The position numbers and the translations under genes are program-made. Below, piece by piece: positions 10,904 through 21,805 of a stretch of 64,000 nucleotides of DNA. This stretch comes from Adiantum capillus-veneris. Its lineage: Eukaryota; Streptophyta; Polypodiopsida; Polypodiales; Pteridaceae. Where the stretch lies: assembly GCA_014529385.2 (NCBI GenBank), contig CM043956.1, positions 88,097,221 through 88,161,220 on the forward strand, in the 5' to 3' direction. Every line of letters starts with the position of its first letter. Position 1 is the first letter of the stretch. The notes beneath the pieces are model-generated. The model was not told the DNA's origin. It was given only the letters and a program-made list of their open reading frames with translations, and made no database searches.

Positions 10904-11697
10904 TGTTAAGTATGGAGCCTGATTTACCCTTGTAATTTTCTGTGGTAAAAGCGCACATTTGTAAGGCCCCCATTATGAGGAGAAGCCATCGTGCGTGAAG
11001 GAAAATCACTCACCGGAAACCAAAATTTTCACGGAGAAGAATCAGGGGCAACTTTAAAGGCCTCGGAGGCGGAGGCCCCTGAGACTTTTTTTTTCTCCGG
11101 AATATTATGGCCTGACGGCGGCCGAAAAGTGGTCGGAAAACAACCGGTTGGTTGGCCGGTGGCCGGTAGTCAATGGCCGATGGCCGGTGGTCGGAAGTCA
11201 ATGGCCGGTGGCCTGTGGTCGGAAGTCAACGGCCGGTGGCCGGTGGCCGAATTCAAAAGCCGACTTGTCTTCTCAAGGGAGGCCACACATGGACGGATTG
11301 GAGGGTCCGATTTGGACTTATTCGCACAAGGGCGGCTACACATGGCTGTCTCTCATAAGAGAGGGCAGCCCTTTTGGCCTATAAAAGGAGGCCATTTCTA
11401 CACACATTTCATAGTGTGAAGTTGATGCAAGAAGGTGAGTGTGAGGTGGTGAGAGTGAAGCAAGGCGAGAGCTCCATTAAGGGTATAATCCCTTTGTAAA
11501 CTACTTTTTGTTTTGAAGTACTAAAGCCATTGAGTGGCTGCTTTCCCGTGGACGTAGCCCACATTGGGTGAACCACGTATATCGTGTGTACTCTCTCTGT
11601 CTCTCTCTCTACTCTATAATCTCGTGTATATAAATCTGTCTCTCTCCATTAAGTAATCTACTCAATTATCTATTTAGCTACGTCTTATTTCCTAACA
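10904..11697 (+). repeat. Copia 5' LTR (794 bp)
   Basis: Starts TG and ends CA, and matches 15712-16449. It is about 55 bp longer than the 3' copy. The main cause is extra tandem copies of a roughly 26-bp GC-rich unit (GGCCGGTGGTCGGAAGTCAA type) at about 11184-11235. A slightly longer CT run near 11595 adds the rest. Confidence 0.95.
11380..11386 (+). promoter_or_regulatory. TATA box of the copia LTR
   Basis: TATAAAA lies within GGCCTATAAAAGGAGGCC and is conserved at 16140-16146 in the 3' LTR. It is placed as expected for the U3 promoter that drives the element's RNA. Confidence 0.65.
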
Positions 11698-11699
11698 AC

Positions 11700-11711
11700 T
11701 AGTATCAGAGC
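11700..11711 (+). other. Copia primer-binding site
   Basis: TAGTATCAGAGC lies two bases after the 5' LTR. It matches the usual copia PBS complementary to initiator Met-tRNA (TGGTATCAGAGC) with one change. Confidence 0.85.
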
Positions 11712-11770
11712 AAGGTTTTCTCGTAGCTAAATTATCTGAACGAAAGGATTCCTTGAATTGAGTGGGAGTT

Positions 11771-12349
11771 ATGGCGGAGGAAGGGAAGCTCAAGATTGAG
11801 AAGTTCAACCTCAAAAACTACCAACATTGGAAGATGCAGATTGAAGACTATCTCTACCAGAAGGACCTCTATTTGCCACTAGGCGGTCTTGCGAAGAAGC
11901 CCGCAAAAATGGCAGATGAAGCATGGATTGTCCTTGATCGAAAGGCACTGGGAACAATCCGGTTAGGCTTGGCGTCAACGGTGGCCTTCAATGTTTCGGA
12001 GATGAAGACCACGGAGGACTTGATGAAGTCACTTGACGACTTCTACGAGAAACCATCGGCATCCAATAAGGTATTTCTTATGAAGCGCTTGTTCAATCTA
12101 AAGATGGCAGAGAATGGTTCAGTTGCAGAACACCTAAATGAATTTAACACAAACATAAGTCAACTTCGATCAGTGAAAATCAATTTCGATGACGAAGTGC
12201 GAGCTCTCCTTATACTATCATCTCTACCGGATAGTTGGGACAGCCTTGTGATGGCTGTAAGTAATTCTATCTCTGGCACAAATACTCTTAATTTTGATGA
12301 TGTTGTGGGTGTTCTCCTAAGCGAGGAAACGCGAAGGAGAAGCACATGA
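11771..12349 (+). CDS. Copia Gag, truncated by an in-frame TGA
   Basis: Encodes the nucleocapsid precursor that packages element RNA into virus-like particles. The ATG at 11771 starts M-A-E-E-G-K. The body is typical copia gag of the UBN2/DUF4219 kind: L-K-N-Y-x-H-W-K near the start, then helical dimerisation segments and L-L-x-S-L-P-D-S-W at about residue 150. A TGA at 12347-12349 cuts the polyprotein just before the zinc knuckle. The same frame stays open directly after it, so this is a point nonsense mutation, not a natural gag end. Confidence 0.9.
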   Translation: MAEEGKLKIEKFNLKNYQHWKMQIEDYLYQKDLYLPLGGLAKKPAKMADEAWIVLDRKALGTIRLGLASTVAFNVSEMKTTEDLMKSLDDFYEKPSASNKVFLMKRLFNLKMAENGSVAEHLNEFNTNISQLRSVKINFDDEVRALLILSSLPDSWDSLVMAVSNSISGTNTLNFDDVVGVLLSEETRRRST

Positions 12350-15300
12350 GAATCATCAAGTGCTGCACTATCAGTGGAAACAAGAGGAAGGCTTAAGGAG
12401 AGGTTCAAAAACCAAAAGGGTCGTGATCGCTCAAGGCGGAGCAAGTCACGCACAAAGTCAGTTCTTGAATGTTGGAACTGCGGCAAGAAGGGCCACGTCA
12501 AGAAGGATTGCTGGTCCAAGAAGAAGAAGGAGACAGATTCTCAAGACAACAAGCCAACATCGGAGGCCAATGTGGCAGGTAAAGTAGAGCAAGATGCTCT
12601 AATTCTCTCATTAGACAATGTGTCTAATTCCTGGATAGTAGATTCCGGGGCTTCATTCCATGCGACACCACACAAGCAACATTTCCAAGACTACACCAAA
12701 GGTAATTTTGGGTATGTATACTTGGGAGATGATGAAGCTTGTGAGATTGTCGGCAAAGGTACAGTTTCTATCAAAACTGCTAACGGAAATGAATGGAAGC
12801 TTAAAGATGTTAGGCATGTTCCTTCTCTTCGCAAAAATTTGATCTCTACAGGACAATTGGACGATGAAGGTCACAACATTGCATTCGGAAACAAACGGTG
12901 GAATATCTCAAAGGGATCTTTGGTGGTTGCCAAGGGTGAAAAAGTCGGTACACTTTACTTGTGTAATGTTAGCACGCAACCTTCAGCTTGTGCAGCAACT
13001 ACAGACGTTGACAGTGCGGTGTGGCACTACCGACTTGGGCATATGAGTGCCAAAGGAATGCAAATCCTTCAAACAAAGAAGCTTCTACCAGGTTTGAAAG
13101 AAGTGGACTTAGAGTTCTGTGAAGATTGTGTTTATGGTAAACAAAAGAGGGTAAAATTTCAAAAATCAGGAAATGAAAGAAAAAAGAAAAAACTTGAGTT
13201 GGTTCATTCTGATGTTTGGGGTCCTGCAAGTACACCATCACTTGGTGGCTCATTGTACTATGTAACATTCATAGACGATGCGACTAGAAAAACATGGGTT
13301 TATGTCATGAAGAATAAATCCGATGTATTTTCCATATTTCAAAGGTGGAAAGCCTTTGTGGAGAATGAAACAGGTACCAAGGTAAAATGCCTCAGATCCG
13401 ACAATGGAGGCGAATATTGCAGCCAATCTTTTGAAAGCTTTTGTGCTAGCAATGGCATTCGGAGGCAAAGGACAACCCCAAGGACACCTCAACAAAATGG
13501 GATTTCAAAAAGGATGAACAAGACAATCATGGAATGAGCACGAAGCATGCGGCTACATGCAGGCCTACCGCTTGAGCTTTGGGTGGAAGCTTTAAGTACG
13601 TCTGTGTACTTAATCAATCGGTCACCCTCAACGGCATTGGATGGGGGGGTTCCAGAAGAGGCATGGACAGGTAAACCGGTGAATTATGCATTTCTCAAAG
13701 TGTTTGGGTGTGAGGCTTTCATGCACATAGATAGAAGCCTAAGATCAAAGTTAGATGCAAAGTCCAAAAAGTGTTTCTTCATTGGCTATGGAGAAGGAGA
13801 CTTTGGGTATCGCCTATGGAATCCTGAAGATGGTAAAATCTTAAGGAGTAGGGATGTAATTTTAACGAACAAAATATGTACAAAGATTACCTGGAAAGAA
13901 AACAAACAAAAGAAACAGGTGATGAGTACATGGAGCTTGAGGACGGTGAAGACTCAAGGACTGCAAACGGTGACAATGTGTAACAACGTCAACCAAATGA
14001 GGAGCCTCAACCTATTCCCCGAAGATCTACAAGAGCAAGTAGACCTCCAGAAAGGTTTGTTCCTTCCTTCAACCATCTCTTGATCTCAGATTTTGGAGAG
14101 CCGGAATCATATGAAGAAGCTATGCAACATGAATCCAAAGAAGAATGGACGAAGAGCATGCAAGTGGAGATGGACTCACTACATCGCAACCAAACATGGG
14201 AGTTGGTTGAGTTGCTTAAAGGTAAGCGGGCACTTCAAAACAAATGGGTGTACAAGCTAAAGGAAGAAGAAGGTGGGAAGAAAAGGTACAAGTCTAGGCT
14301 TGTGGTAAAAGGTTTTTCTCAAAAGAAAGGTATTGACTTCAATGAAATATTTTCTCCTGTTGTAAAAATGAACTCAATTAGGCTTGTCTTAAGCCTTGTG
14401 GCTACTCATGATCTAAATCTCGAGCAAATGGATGTAAATACGGCATTCCCTCACAGTGACTTAGAGGAGGAAATCTACATGCTTCAACCAAAGGGGTATG
14501 AAGTAAAAGGTAAGGAGAAAATGGTTTGTAGATTAAAGAAGAGCTTGTATGGTTTAAAGCAAGCATCAAGACAATGGTACTTGAAGTTTGATCGATGGAT
14601 GTTGGATCATGGATTCACAAGATGCAACTCGGATCACTGCGTCTACACGGAGAATTTGGGAGATGGGAAATTCATCATCCTAATGTTGTATGTTGATGAC
14701 ATGTTGATTGCAAGTGCTAACATGCAGGACATCAAAGACCTAAAAGAGGAGCTGTCCAAATCTTTTTCAATGAAAGATTTAGGTGCTGCAAAGAGGATAC
14801 TTGGTATGAAAATATCAAGGGACATGACAAAGAAGACAATAAAGCTATCTCAAGAAGATTACATCAAGAAGGTACTAGAAAGGTTTGCAATGCAAAATGC
14901 AAAACCAATTTCTACACCTTTGGCTGGTCATTTTAAACTAACGAAGGATATGTGTCCAAAGACACGAGAGGAGATAGCCTATATGTCTAAAGTTCCATAT
15001 GCTGCAGCGGTAGGTTCTCTAATGTATGCTATGGTCTGGACAAGGCCAAAAATTGCACATGCAGTGGGAGTTGTGAGTAGGTTCATGGACAACCCAGTTA
15101 AAGAGCATTGGCAAGCTGTGAAGTGGATACTTAGGTATCTAAAAGGGACAACAACAAATGCTTTGTATTTTGGAGGAACTGATATTTTTCTAGAAGGGTA
15201 TGCTGATGCAGATATGGCATGTGACAAAGATACTCGAAGGAGCACTACTGGCTATGTGTTCACGGTTGGAGGCACAGCAGTAAGCTGGGCTTCAAAGCTG

Positions 15301-15651
15301 CAGAACGTGGTTTCACTTTCTACCACGGAAGCAGAGTATGTAGCAATGACAGAGGCAAGCAAAGAAATTCTGTGGCTTCACAGATTCTTATAAGAGCTTG
15401 GATTCAAACAAGACAATTGTGTCTTGTACAGTGATATCCAAAGCGCTATCCATCTTGCGAAGAACTCAGCCTTTCATTCAAGGACAAAGCACATTGAGGT
15501 GAGATATCACTTCATACGCACTCTTTTGGAAGAGGGACAACTAAAGCTAGGAAAGGTGCATACAAGTGAAAATCTTGCAGACATGTTTACAAAGGTAGTC
15601 AACAAGGAGAAGTTGAGCTTTTGCTCATCTTCAATCGGCATTCAAGGATAA
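12350..15651 (+). pseudogene. Copia Pol: zinc knuckle, protease, integrase, RT, RNase H
   Basis: In order: a zinc knuckle C-W-N-C-G-K-K-G-H-V-K-K-D-C (about 12470); protease D-S-G-A-S (about 12645); the pre-integrase H-Y-R-L-G-H motif (about 13025); integrase core with H-S-D-V-W-G-P, R-S-D-N-G-G-E-Y and the Q-Q-N-G region; RT with Y-V-D-D-M (about 14690-14704); and RNase H with Y-A-D-A-D and T-E-A-E-Y. The gene is broken by TGA 13535-13537 (probably CGA to TGA, a methyl-CpG-type change), a one-base loss near 13862, TAA 13981-13983 and TAA 15391-15393. The catalytic motifs remain readable. Confidence 0.93.
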
Positions 15652-15700
15652 GAAGCTAGAATGGAAAGCAGTCACAGGTTTGGTTTGGAGATCAGTCTCC

Positions 15701-15710
15701 AAGTGGGAGA
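15701..15710 (+). other. Copia polypurine tract
   Basis: AAGTGGGAGA sits one base before the 3' LTR, the expected site for plus-strand priming. Confidence 0.8.
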
Positions 15711-15711
15711 T

Positions 15712-16449
15712 TGTTAAGTATGGAGCCTGATTTACCCTTGTAATTTTCTGTGGTAAAAGCGCACATTTGTAAGGCCCCCATTATGAGGAGAAGCCATTGT
15801 GCGTGAAGGAAAATCACTCACCGGAAACCAAAATTTTCACGGAGAAGAATCAGGGGCAACTTTAAAGGCCTCGGGGGCGGAGGCCCCCGAGACTTTTTTT
15901 TTCCGTCGGAATATTATGGCTGGACGGCGGCTGGAAAGTGGTCGGAAAACAACCGGTCGGTTGGCCGGTGGCCGGTAGTCAATGGCCGATGGCCAGTGGC
16001 CGGTGGCCGAATTCAAAAGCGGACTTGTCTTCTCAAGGGCGGCCACACATGGGCGGATTGGAGGGTCCGATTTGGACTTATTCGCACAAGGGCGGCTACA
16101 CATGGCTGTCTCTCATAAGAGAGGGCGGCCCTTTTGGCCTATAAAAGGAGGCCATTTCTACACACATTTCATAGTGTGAAGTTGATGCAACAAGGTGAGT
16201 GTGAGGTGGTGAGAGTGAAGCTAGGCGGGAGCTCCATTAAGGGTATAATTCCTTTGTAAACTACTTCTTGTTTTGAAGTACTAAAGCCATTGAGTGGCTG
16301 CCTTCCCGTGGACGTAGCCCACATTGGGTGAACCACGTATATCGTGTGTACTCTCTCTCTCTACTGTATAATCTAGTGTATATAAATCTGTCTCTCTCCA
16401 TTAAGTAATCTACTCAATTATCTATTTAGCTACGTCTTATTTCCTAACA
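15712..16449 (+). repeat. Copia 3' LTR (738 bp)
   Basis: Matches the 5' LTR from TGTTAAG to CCTAACA but with fewer copies of the GC-rich internal repeat. It is followed directly by the second ACTCA target duplication. Confidence 0.95.
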
Positions 16450-16494
16450 ACTCAATGTTATGAGAATATTCCTTTAGAAGGAGATTCCTAAAAA
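16450..16494 (+). pseudogene. Penelope-like RT, continuation after the copia insertion
   Basis: Immediately after the 3' LTR the codons read T-Q-C-Y-E-N-I-P-L-E-G, which completes RT motif A started at 10890-10903. With the element and one ACTCA copy removed, the frame is continuous. A TAA follows shortly and the sequence runs into simple repeats, so no later RT motif of this gene is visible. Confidence 0.6.
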
Positions 16495-16546
16495 GATTCC
16501 TAAAAAGATTATCTCTTCCTCTTTGTGGACTATCTCTATCTCTCTC

Positions 16547-16549
<3 letters not shown>

Positions 16550-16601
<52 letters not shown>
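16550..16601. repeat. (GA)n microsatellite, about 52 bp
   Basis: Uninterrupted GA dinucleotides just after a short CT-rich stretch. They separate the Penelope-like fragment from the LINE fragment. Confidence 0.95.
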
Positions 16602-16604
<3 letters not shown>

Positions 16605-16639
16605 CGCCACATAGCCTCGAGTCTATCAAGCAATAAGTA

Positions 16640-17560
16640 CTATTGGTGAAGAGAGCACCTCGGATATGCTCTTCAACTCAAGAATAGATGGAAGCTTTGA
16701 TGTCAAGAGATCCATCTGTCAAGGGTGCCCCTTAGCACCGCTTTGGTTTTCCACCTACACCCACCCTCTAATTGCTCTACTGGAGCAAGTGGCAGGAAAA
16801 AGGGAGATTAAAAGGATTCAAATCTAGAGTGGTAATCAATTTCTCAATAAGATGCTCGTTGATGATTCATACTTTTTCTCCAGGCGGAATGGAATAACAT
16901 TTGAAAAGCCTTGGAGATTGTCTAGGTGTTTTCCACAAGGATCCCAATGTAACATAGAAAAATCGAGACTTATCTCTTTGAAGGAAGAAGATACTTTGAC
17001 ACTTCAGGTTGAAGTCGCAAAGTTGTTAATCTTCCGACACTTAGGGGTGCTCGTTGGGGAAGGAATTACTCACAAAACTGCCTTTGACTAGATTCAAGAA
17101 AGAAATTAAAAGAAAATGAAACGTTGGGAGTTCATCCTAACTTTTTTCGATAGCAGGGCCATGATAATCAATACCTTCTGTATCTCATAGATAACCTTTA
17201 CATCACCTTTATTACAATTATCCCAAAATAATTGGAACTCCTTCTTGAAGCCAATCAAGGAGTTCTTGCGGAGAAATAAATTGACTGCAGGAAGACCGTG
17301 GCAATGGGGTAAATGGGCGGCTATTGCTAAACCAAGAATCTCAAGGTGGATTAGGAATTTTTGACCCTCACTCATGATCTAGCGTTATGTGCAAAATTCT
17401 TTTTCACCTTGCCAATTCAAAAGAGAGATGGCCTTTTTATGATTAATACAAATCATGCTCAAGTGAGCATTAAAAAAAATTGTGGTCACCCATCAAATTT
17501 GAAGAGTGAAGTAAAACTCCATGGCCTTTCCAAGGACAATAAACAATATAAATATAGATA
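16640..17560 (+). pseudogene. LINE (non-LTR) reverse transcriptase C-terminal remnant
   Basis: Reads in several frames as the second half of a LINE RT. Motif B is Q-G-C-P-L-A-P (16719-16736). The catalytic-box remnant is V-D-D-S (about 16856-16867, family consensus F-A-D-D). H-L-G-V-L-V-G-E-G is at about 17040. The thumb-like K-R-W-E-F-I-L and G-R-A-M-I-I-like region follows at about 17115-17170, then a K-F-F-x-T-L-P segment at about 17390. Several in-frame stops and frame changes are present. No endonuclease domain or poly-A tail was seen, as for a 5'-truncated or fragmentary copy. Confidence 0.75.
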
Positions 17561-17769
17561 GAGTTTTAAGTTTACAAAATTTTCTTTATCTGTAAACTCA
17601 AACTCAAACTCAAACTCAAACTTTTCATATTCTACCATCATAGTACTTACTACTACCCTTCATTTTTTTCATTTCAAATAGAATTTTTCTTAAGGTCTTC
17701 TTTGAAATGAATCAAAGTGTGACACATAAATGCCCTCTCCTTCCTCAAAATTTTTAAGCTGCAATATAT

Positions 17770-19570
17770 ATAGTATAGAAGGATAAAGTCTTATAAATAT
17801 CAATATCTTTCAAGTGACATGATATGGGAATTACAACCATTGTGCTCACAACATGTATAAATTTGATGTGATTTAAGTGAAAAGGATCAATTCTTGTAAT
17901 ATTAGTAACTTTCAAAAGACACTACATGGGACTTACAAGTATTGTGCTAGAAATGCTTGTATGTGATGTACTCATCAGACTCTCTATCTACAATATCATT
18001 GAGATATATACTATTGATAAACCATTAAAAAAATATATGTTTTTCTCATTCTAATACATGTCTATCTTTTCCTTTCCCTTTTCCATTCCCTTTTTAGTGA
18101 GACTTACTATCATACACCCTTACTCAACTTATACACTTATGTAACCGTTTTAAAAACTTCCTCCCATGGACTTTCATGGTATGGTAATCCTCAATTTCAG
18201 CATGTGAGAATATATAAGCTTGATGTGATTTCAGTGAAAAGGATCTAAGTCTTGAAATATCAATAATTATCTAATTTCAGCATGTGAGAATATATAAGCT
18301 TGATGTGATCTAAGTGAAAAGGATCTAAGTCTTGTAATATCAATAATTATCAAATGATATCATATGGGAAGTACAAATATTGTGCTAGCAATGTTTGTGT
18401 TTAATGTACTCATCAAACTCTCTATTTTCATATATCAATGGACTTATATGTTATTGATAGACCATAAAAATAATGTATGTTCTTGTCATTCTAATACATC
18501 TTTATGTCTGTTTCTTTCCCTTTCCGTGTCCCATCTTTAGTAAGACTTGCATCCTATCCACCCTTATAATTTCAGAAGGGGAAATTATTGGGGGTCTATC
18601 CCTAATTTATACCTTATTTAGATTTATTAAAAACGCTTCTCCCAAAAATTTGGGTGGTATAATAATCTTCAATGAAAACATATGAACACATATAAGCTTG
18701 ATCTAATATGAGTTAAAAGGATCTAGGTCTAGTAATATCAATAACTTTCAAATGATATCATATGGGGATTATATCACTAGACATATATGTTATTGAAAAA
18801 CCGTGAAAATAATGCATATCCTTATCATTCTAAGACATCGCTATGCTTTATCCTTTCCCTTTTCCCCTCCTCCCCTTTAGTGATACTTACATCCCATACA
18901 CCCTTACTCATAAGTATAGAATGATATATTATTGGTACCCTTAATATACTTATTTAGCTTTCTGAAAAGACCTCCTCCGGTGCATTTGCATGGTATGGTA
19001 ATCCTCAATGGCGACATGTGAGTATGCGGGCATAATCTTGATGTGATTTAAGGTAAAATGATATAGATCTTGCAATATCAATAACTTCCAAATGAAATCA
19101 TATCAAAATTAAAAATATTGTGCTAGTAATGTATAAGCTTGATGTGATTTGAGTTAAAAGGATCTAAGTTTTGTAATATCAATAACCCTCAAATGACATC
19201 ATATGAAAGTGACAAATATTGTGCTATCAATATTTGTGCTTAACGTACTTATCAAACCTTTCTATCTACATATAGCAATGGAGATATTTGTTATTGATAG
19301 ACCATAAAAAGATTTTATGTCCTTGTGACTCTAATACATCTCTATGTGTTCTCCTATCCCTTCCTATTTTTTTTTGTTTCCCTTTCCCCCTCTCCCCTTT
19401 CTATCTACATACATTAATGGGCATGTATGTTATTGATAGACCATACAAAGAATGTATGTTCGTGTCATTAGTATATATCTCTATGTTTTCTTGTTTCCCT
19501 TTCCCCCTCTCCCCTTTCTTGAAATCTACATTCCATATACATATTGGGAGCAGATTATATACACCTAAAC
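17770..19570. repeat. Degenerate long tandem repeats (units about 340-500 bp)
   Basis: The phrase CTTGATGTGATTTAAGTGAAAAGGATC recurs in variant form near 17862, 18220, 18300, 18698, 19037 and 19139. GTTATTGATAGACCAT recurs near 18010, 18450, 18790, 19291 and 19430, and CCTTTCCC-rich blocks follow each of these. Order is kept but spacing varies, with an extra internal duplication of about 80 bp at 18196-18345. No coding potential is seen. Confidence 0.8.
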
Positions 19571-19594
19571 TATTTGCTTATCTAGCTTTCTTGA

Positions 19595-19623
<29 letters not shown>
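19595..19623. repeat. C29 homopolymer
   Basis: An uninterrupted run of C follows TTGA and precedes AACAAGG. The true length is uncertain in any assembly. Confidence 0.9.
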
Positions 19624-19625
<2 letters not shown>

Positions 19626-20689
19626 CAAGGGGTTTCCATTTTTTGAGATAAAATCCACGAGATAGAAAGCCAAGGTTCAAATCCATACACAATTTATCCT
19701 TTAGTGATAGAAAATATTGATTATCAATAACTATACTTTGAGTAGAAAATATGTTAAAAGAGATTTTTTACAAAATTTTGATGCCATCACCTTTGAGCAT
19801 AAGAGCTATTGTACCCTTTCAATAAAATTTACTATTAATCAAGCTAGTTAAGCAAAGGTAAAGCATTTCCTTAAGACACTCATTTTCATTGTAAACATAC
19901 ATATTTTACTTTAATTATCTTGGAATTTAAAGCCAAAAAACAAAGGAAATTTGAAGTACAACAAGATAAGCATTGGCTAAGGAACACAAACTGGTAGTAC
20001 ATAATGGTATTTTAATAGTATTAATTGAGAATGTGAGGTACAAAAAGGAGGAGATCGGAAGCACAAAAAGATGGCCAAGCCACAAAGGCACCAAAACTAG
20101 TACTATCTAGGTTATCAAACTTTTAAGAGAGCAATGTGGAGGTCATATTTTGTTAAAATAGCCTAGTGAACTAGTTTATTGATTTTCAAGTCAAGTTGCA
20201 AGTGACGCAGAAGGACACAATAAATATTTTTACAAGGCATGTAACACTTTGCTCAGAATGACCTACAAATAAAGTCCTCACAAGAGCATGATGGGAACAC
20301 AAATATTGTCATAGTGTATGAAATACCTTTCCTCCTTGACTTAGGAGTGGCCATAACAAATTCAACATACTCCCTGTGCTAAATAACATGTGTATTCAAC
20401 AACTCATATTCCAATGACATTGCATAATCAATCATAGCTTTTGTTTTGTGCAATATTCTCTTGTGCTTGTCCAAAAGGAATCAAGGCGGGTCATTCTTTT
20501 TAAAGACCAATGGAGAGACAAGGAAACACCACAAGAAGACTTGTTCTTGGAGAGTTGATTTATGTGTTATTGACTTACCTATTGGATCTATGTTTTCAAG
20601 TAATGTTTGGTTACTTTATGAAGATCTTAAATCACAAATTTGAATAATGATAATATGTATTGCTAACTTGCTTGTTGGACACGTGATTT
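19624..20689. other. AT-rich non-coding stretch, no gene seen
   Basis: Only short, unconserved ORFs are present. A pyrimidine-rich segment ending in TTTCAG at about 20688-20693 resembles a splice acceptor for the methyltransferase-like relic that follows. Confidence 0.5.
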
Positions 20690-21060
20690 CAGGGTATGAG
20701 GTTATGCCTCATTGGAATGAGATATCTGATGATCATGTTCTCTACTCATTTTGGCATTGAGACTACTTGTATGGATAATGGAGAATGAACACTTGTTACA
20801 TGTTCCACATCATCTCTACCCATTGTCAAGCATATGGCCTCAAAACTGCAAATGGAGGTTCATTTTGATGGTTAGGTGAGACCATGGAGCCATATGCCTA
20901 CACTAACAAGAGTGACTTTGTGTGGTGAAGATTATGTTTTTGGAGTTCCTACCTACCTCAAAATAGTACTGTGTTGGAGCTTGGAGCAGGAAACAATTTT
21001 GAGAGGATGTCTACATACAGGAAGGCGGTCTTGCAATGGAGAATGATAAATCCATTGTCA
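20690..21060 (+). pseudogene. Possible methyltransferase-like exon relic
   Basis: The plus strand reads, with stops, a segment with E-P-Y-A-Y-x(5)-F-V-W and then V-L-E-L-G-A-G (20971-20990). The latter is the classic SAM-binding motif I of class I methyltransferases. This order (E-x-Y-x...V-W followed by V-L-E-L-G-A-G) resembles the METTL21/23 lysine methyltransferase group. At least two in-frame stops are present and nothing is recognisable after motif I. The call rests on one good motif and weak context. Confidence 0.3.
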
Positions 21061-21195
21061 ATAACCATCTTTAGCCTTTGATAGCTTCCTACTTTATGGA
21101 TGTTGGAGCCTCTTCCTCATATATACCAATGGATGAGGAAGAATTAGAGACCTTCAACTTTCAAGTTCCAATAGATTGGTAAGATCTAAATAAAA

Positions 21196-21805
21196 CTATG
21201 ATTTTTGTCTCTTTAAGTTAGGTTCTCCTGTATCTAAGAAGCCGATGACATCTAGCATAGAGTGGCTACCCTGGAAGAGGGGCAGCTTTAGTTTGATTGC
21301 TCCTATGTGAACATCTTGTATTCTTTCCTTGGCTAGAGCATCTGCTTCTTGATTTTCTGTCATAGGGACACGAAATAATTGCATTGCTTCAAACTTTCTT
21401 AAAAGATCCTTAGCTTGGCGTAATTGGCCATGCAAACCTATTGTGTACAAACCCAAGTGCCATTTATTTGATTTATCAAGAGCATGGAATCATCAAACAC
21501 ATTTAGGCACTGAATTCCTTGCAAAACACATTATTCTAATCCAAGAATTTGGGCTGTGTACTCTGCTTCGTTGTTGGAGTGGGAGTGTAGTAGCTTCCCA
21601 ATAGAGAAGACTTTTTTTTTTGCTCATTGAAAATGATGATGCCAGCTGCAGCCTGTTGGTCCACTATCCTTTGGTAAGCTCCATCAAAGCAAAGAGAGTG
21701 AGCTCCTTCTAGCATTAGGGAAAATTTGGACTCACAAAGGGGCCTTATAAGGAGTTTGACTTCCTCTCTCATGTCCAAAACAAGTGTGCAGTATAATTTT
21801 TGCAA
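21196..21805 (-). pseudogene. Gypsy-B RNase H domain (second, plant-type)
   Basis: The segment 21805-21536 holds the first strand and active-site Asp in C-F-D-G-A-Y, followed by a G-I-I-I-F-N strand. The segment 21456-21196 holds the C-terminal V-P-x-x-x-N-x-E-A-D-A-L-A-K motif of the same fold. The middle Glu region is frameshifted. This is the extra RNase H found after the native one in some plant Ty3/gypsy lineages. Confidence 0.7.

Larger units (their letters stand above)
10904..16449 (+). mobile_element. Ty1/copia LTR retrotransposon, structurally complete
   Basis: A 5.5-kb element bounded by LTRs starting TGTTAAG and ending CCTAACA. It is flanked by a perfect 5-bp target duplication ACTCA (10899-10903 and 16450-16454). 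It has an initiator-Met-type PBS, a PPT, and gag, protease, integrase, RT and RNase H in copia order. Four in-frame stops (12347, 13535, 13981, 15391) and one frameshift (about 13862) make it non-autonomous now. The LTRs differ by roughly 25 substitutions over about 735 aligned positions by eye, so the insertion is not very recent. It sits inside a Penelope-like RT gene. Confidence 0.95.

Noticed and set aside
11148-11384. Plus-strand ORFs rich in Gly, Arg, Trp and Pro in the copia LTRs
   Set aside because: They translate the GGCCGGTGG tandem repeat and recur in the second LTR; no conserved protein.
16454-16740. Joining the Penelope-like motif A and the LINE motif B into one RT
   Set aside because: The spacing would fit, but motif wording belongs to different RT classes, and a microsatellite and frame changes lie between them; kept as two fragments.
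19288-19665. 125-codon ORF with a polyproline tail
   Set aside because: It runs through the degenerate repeat and the C29 homopolymer; no domain.
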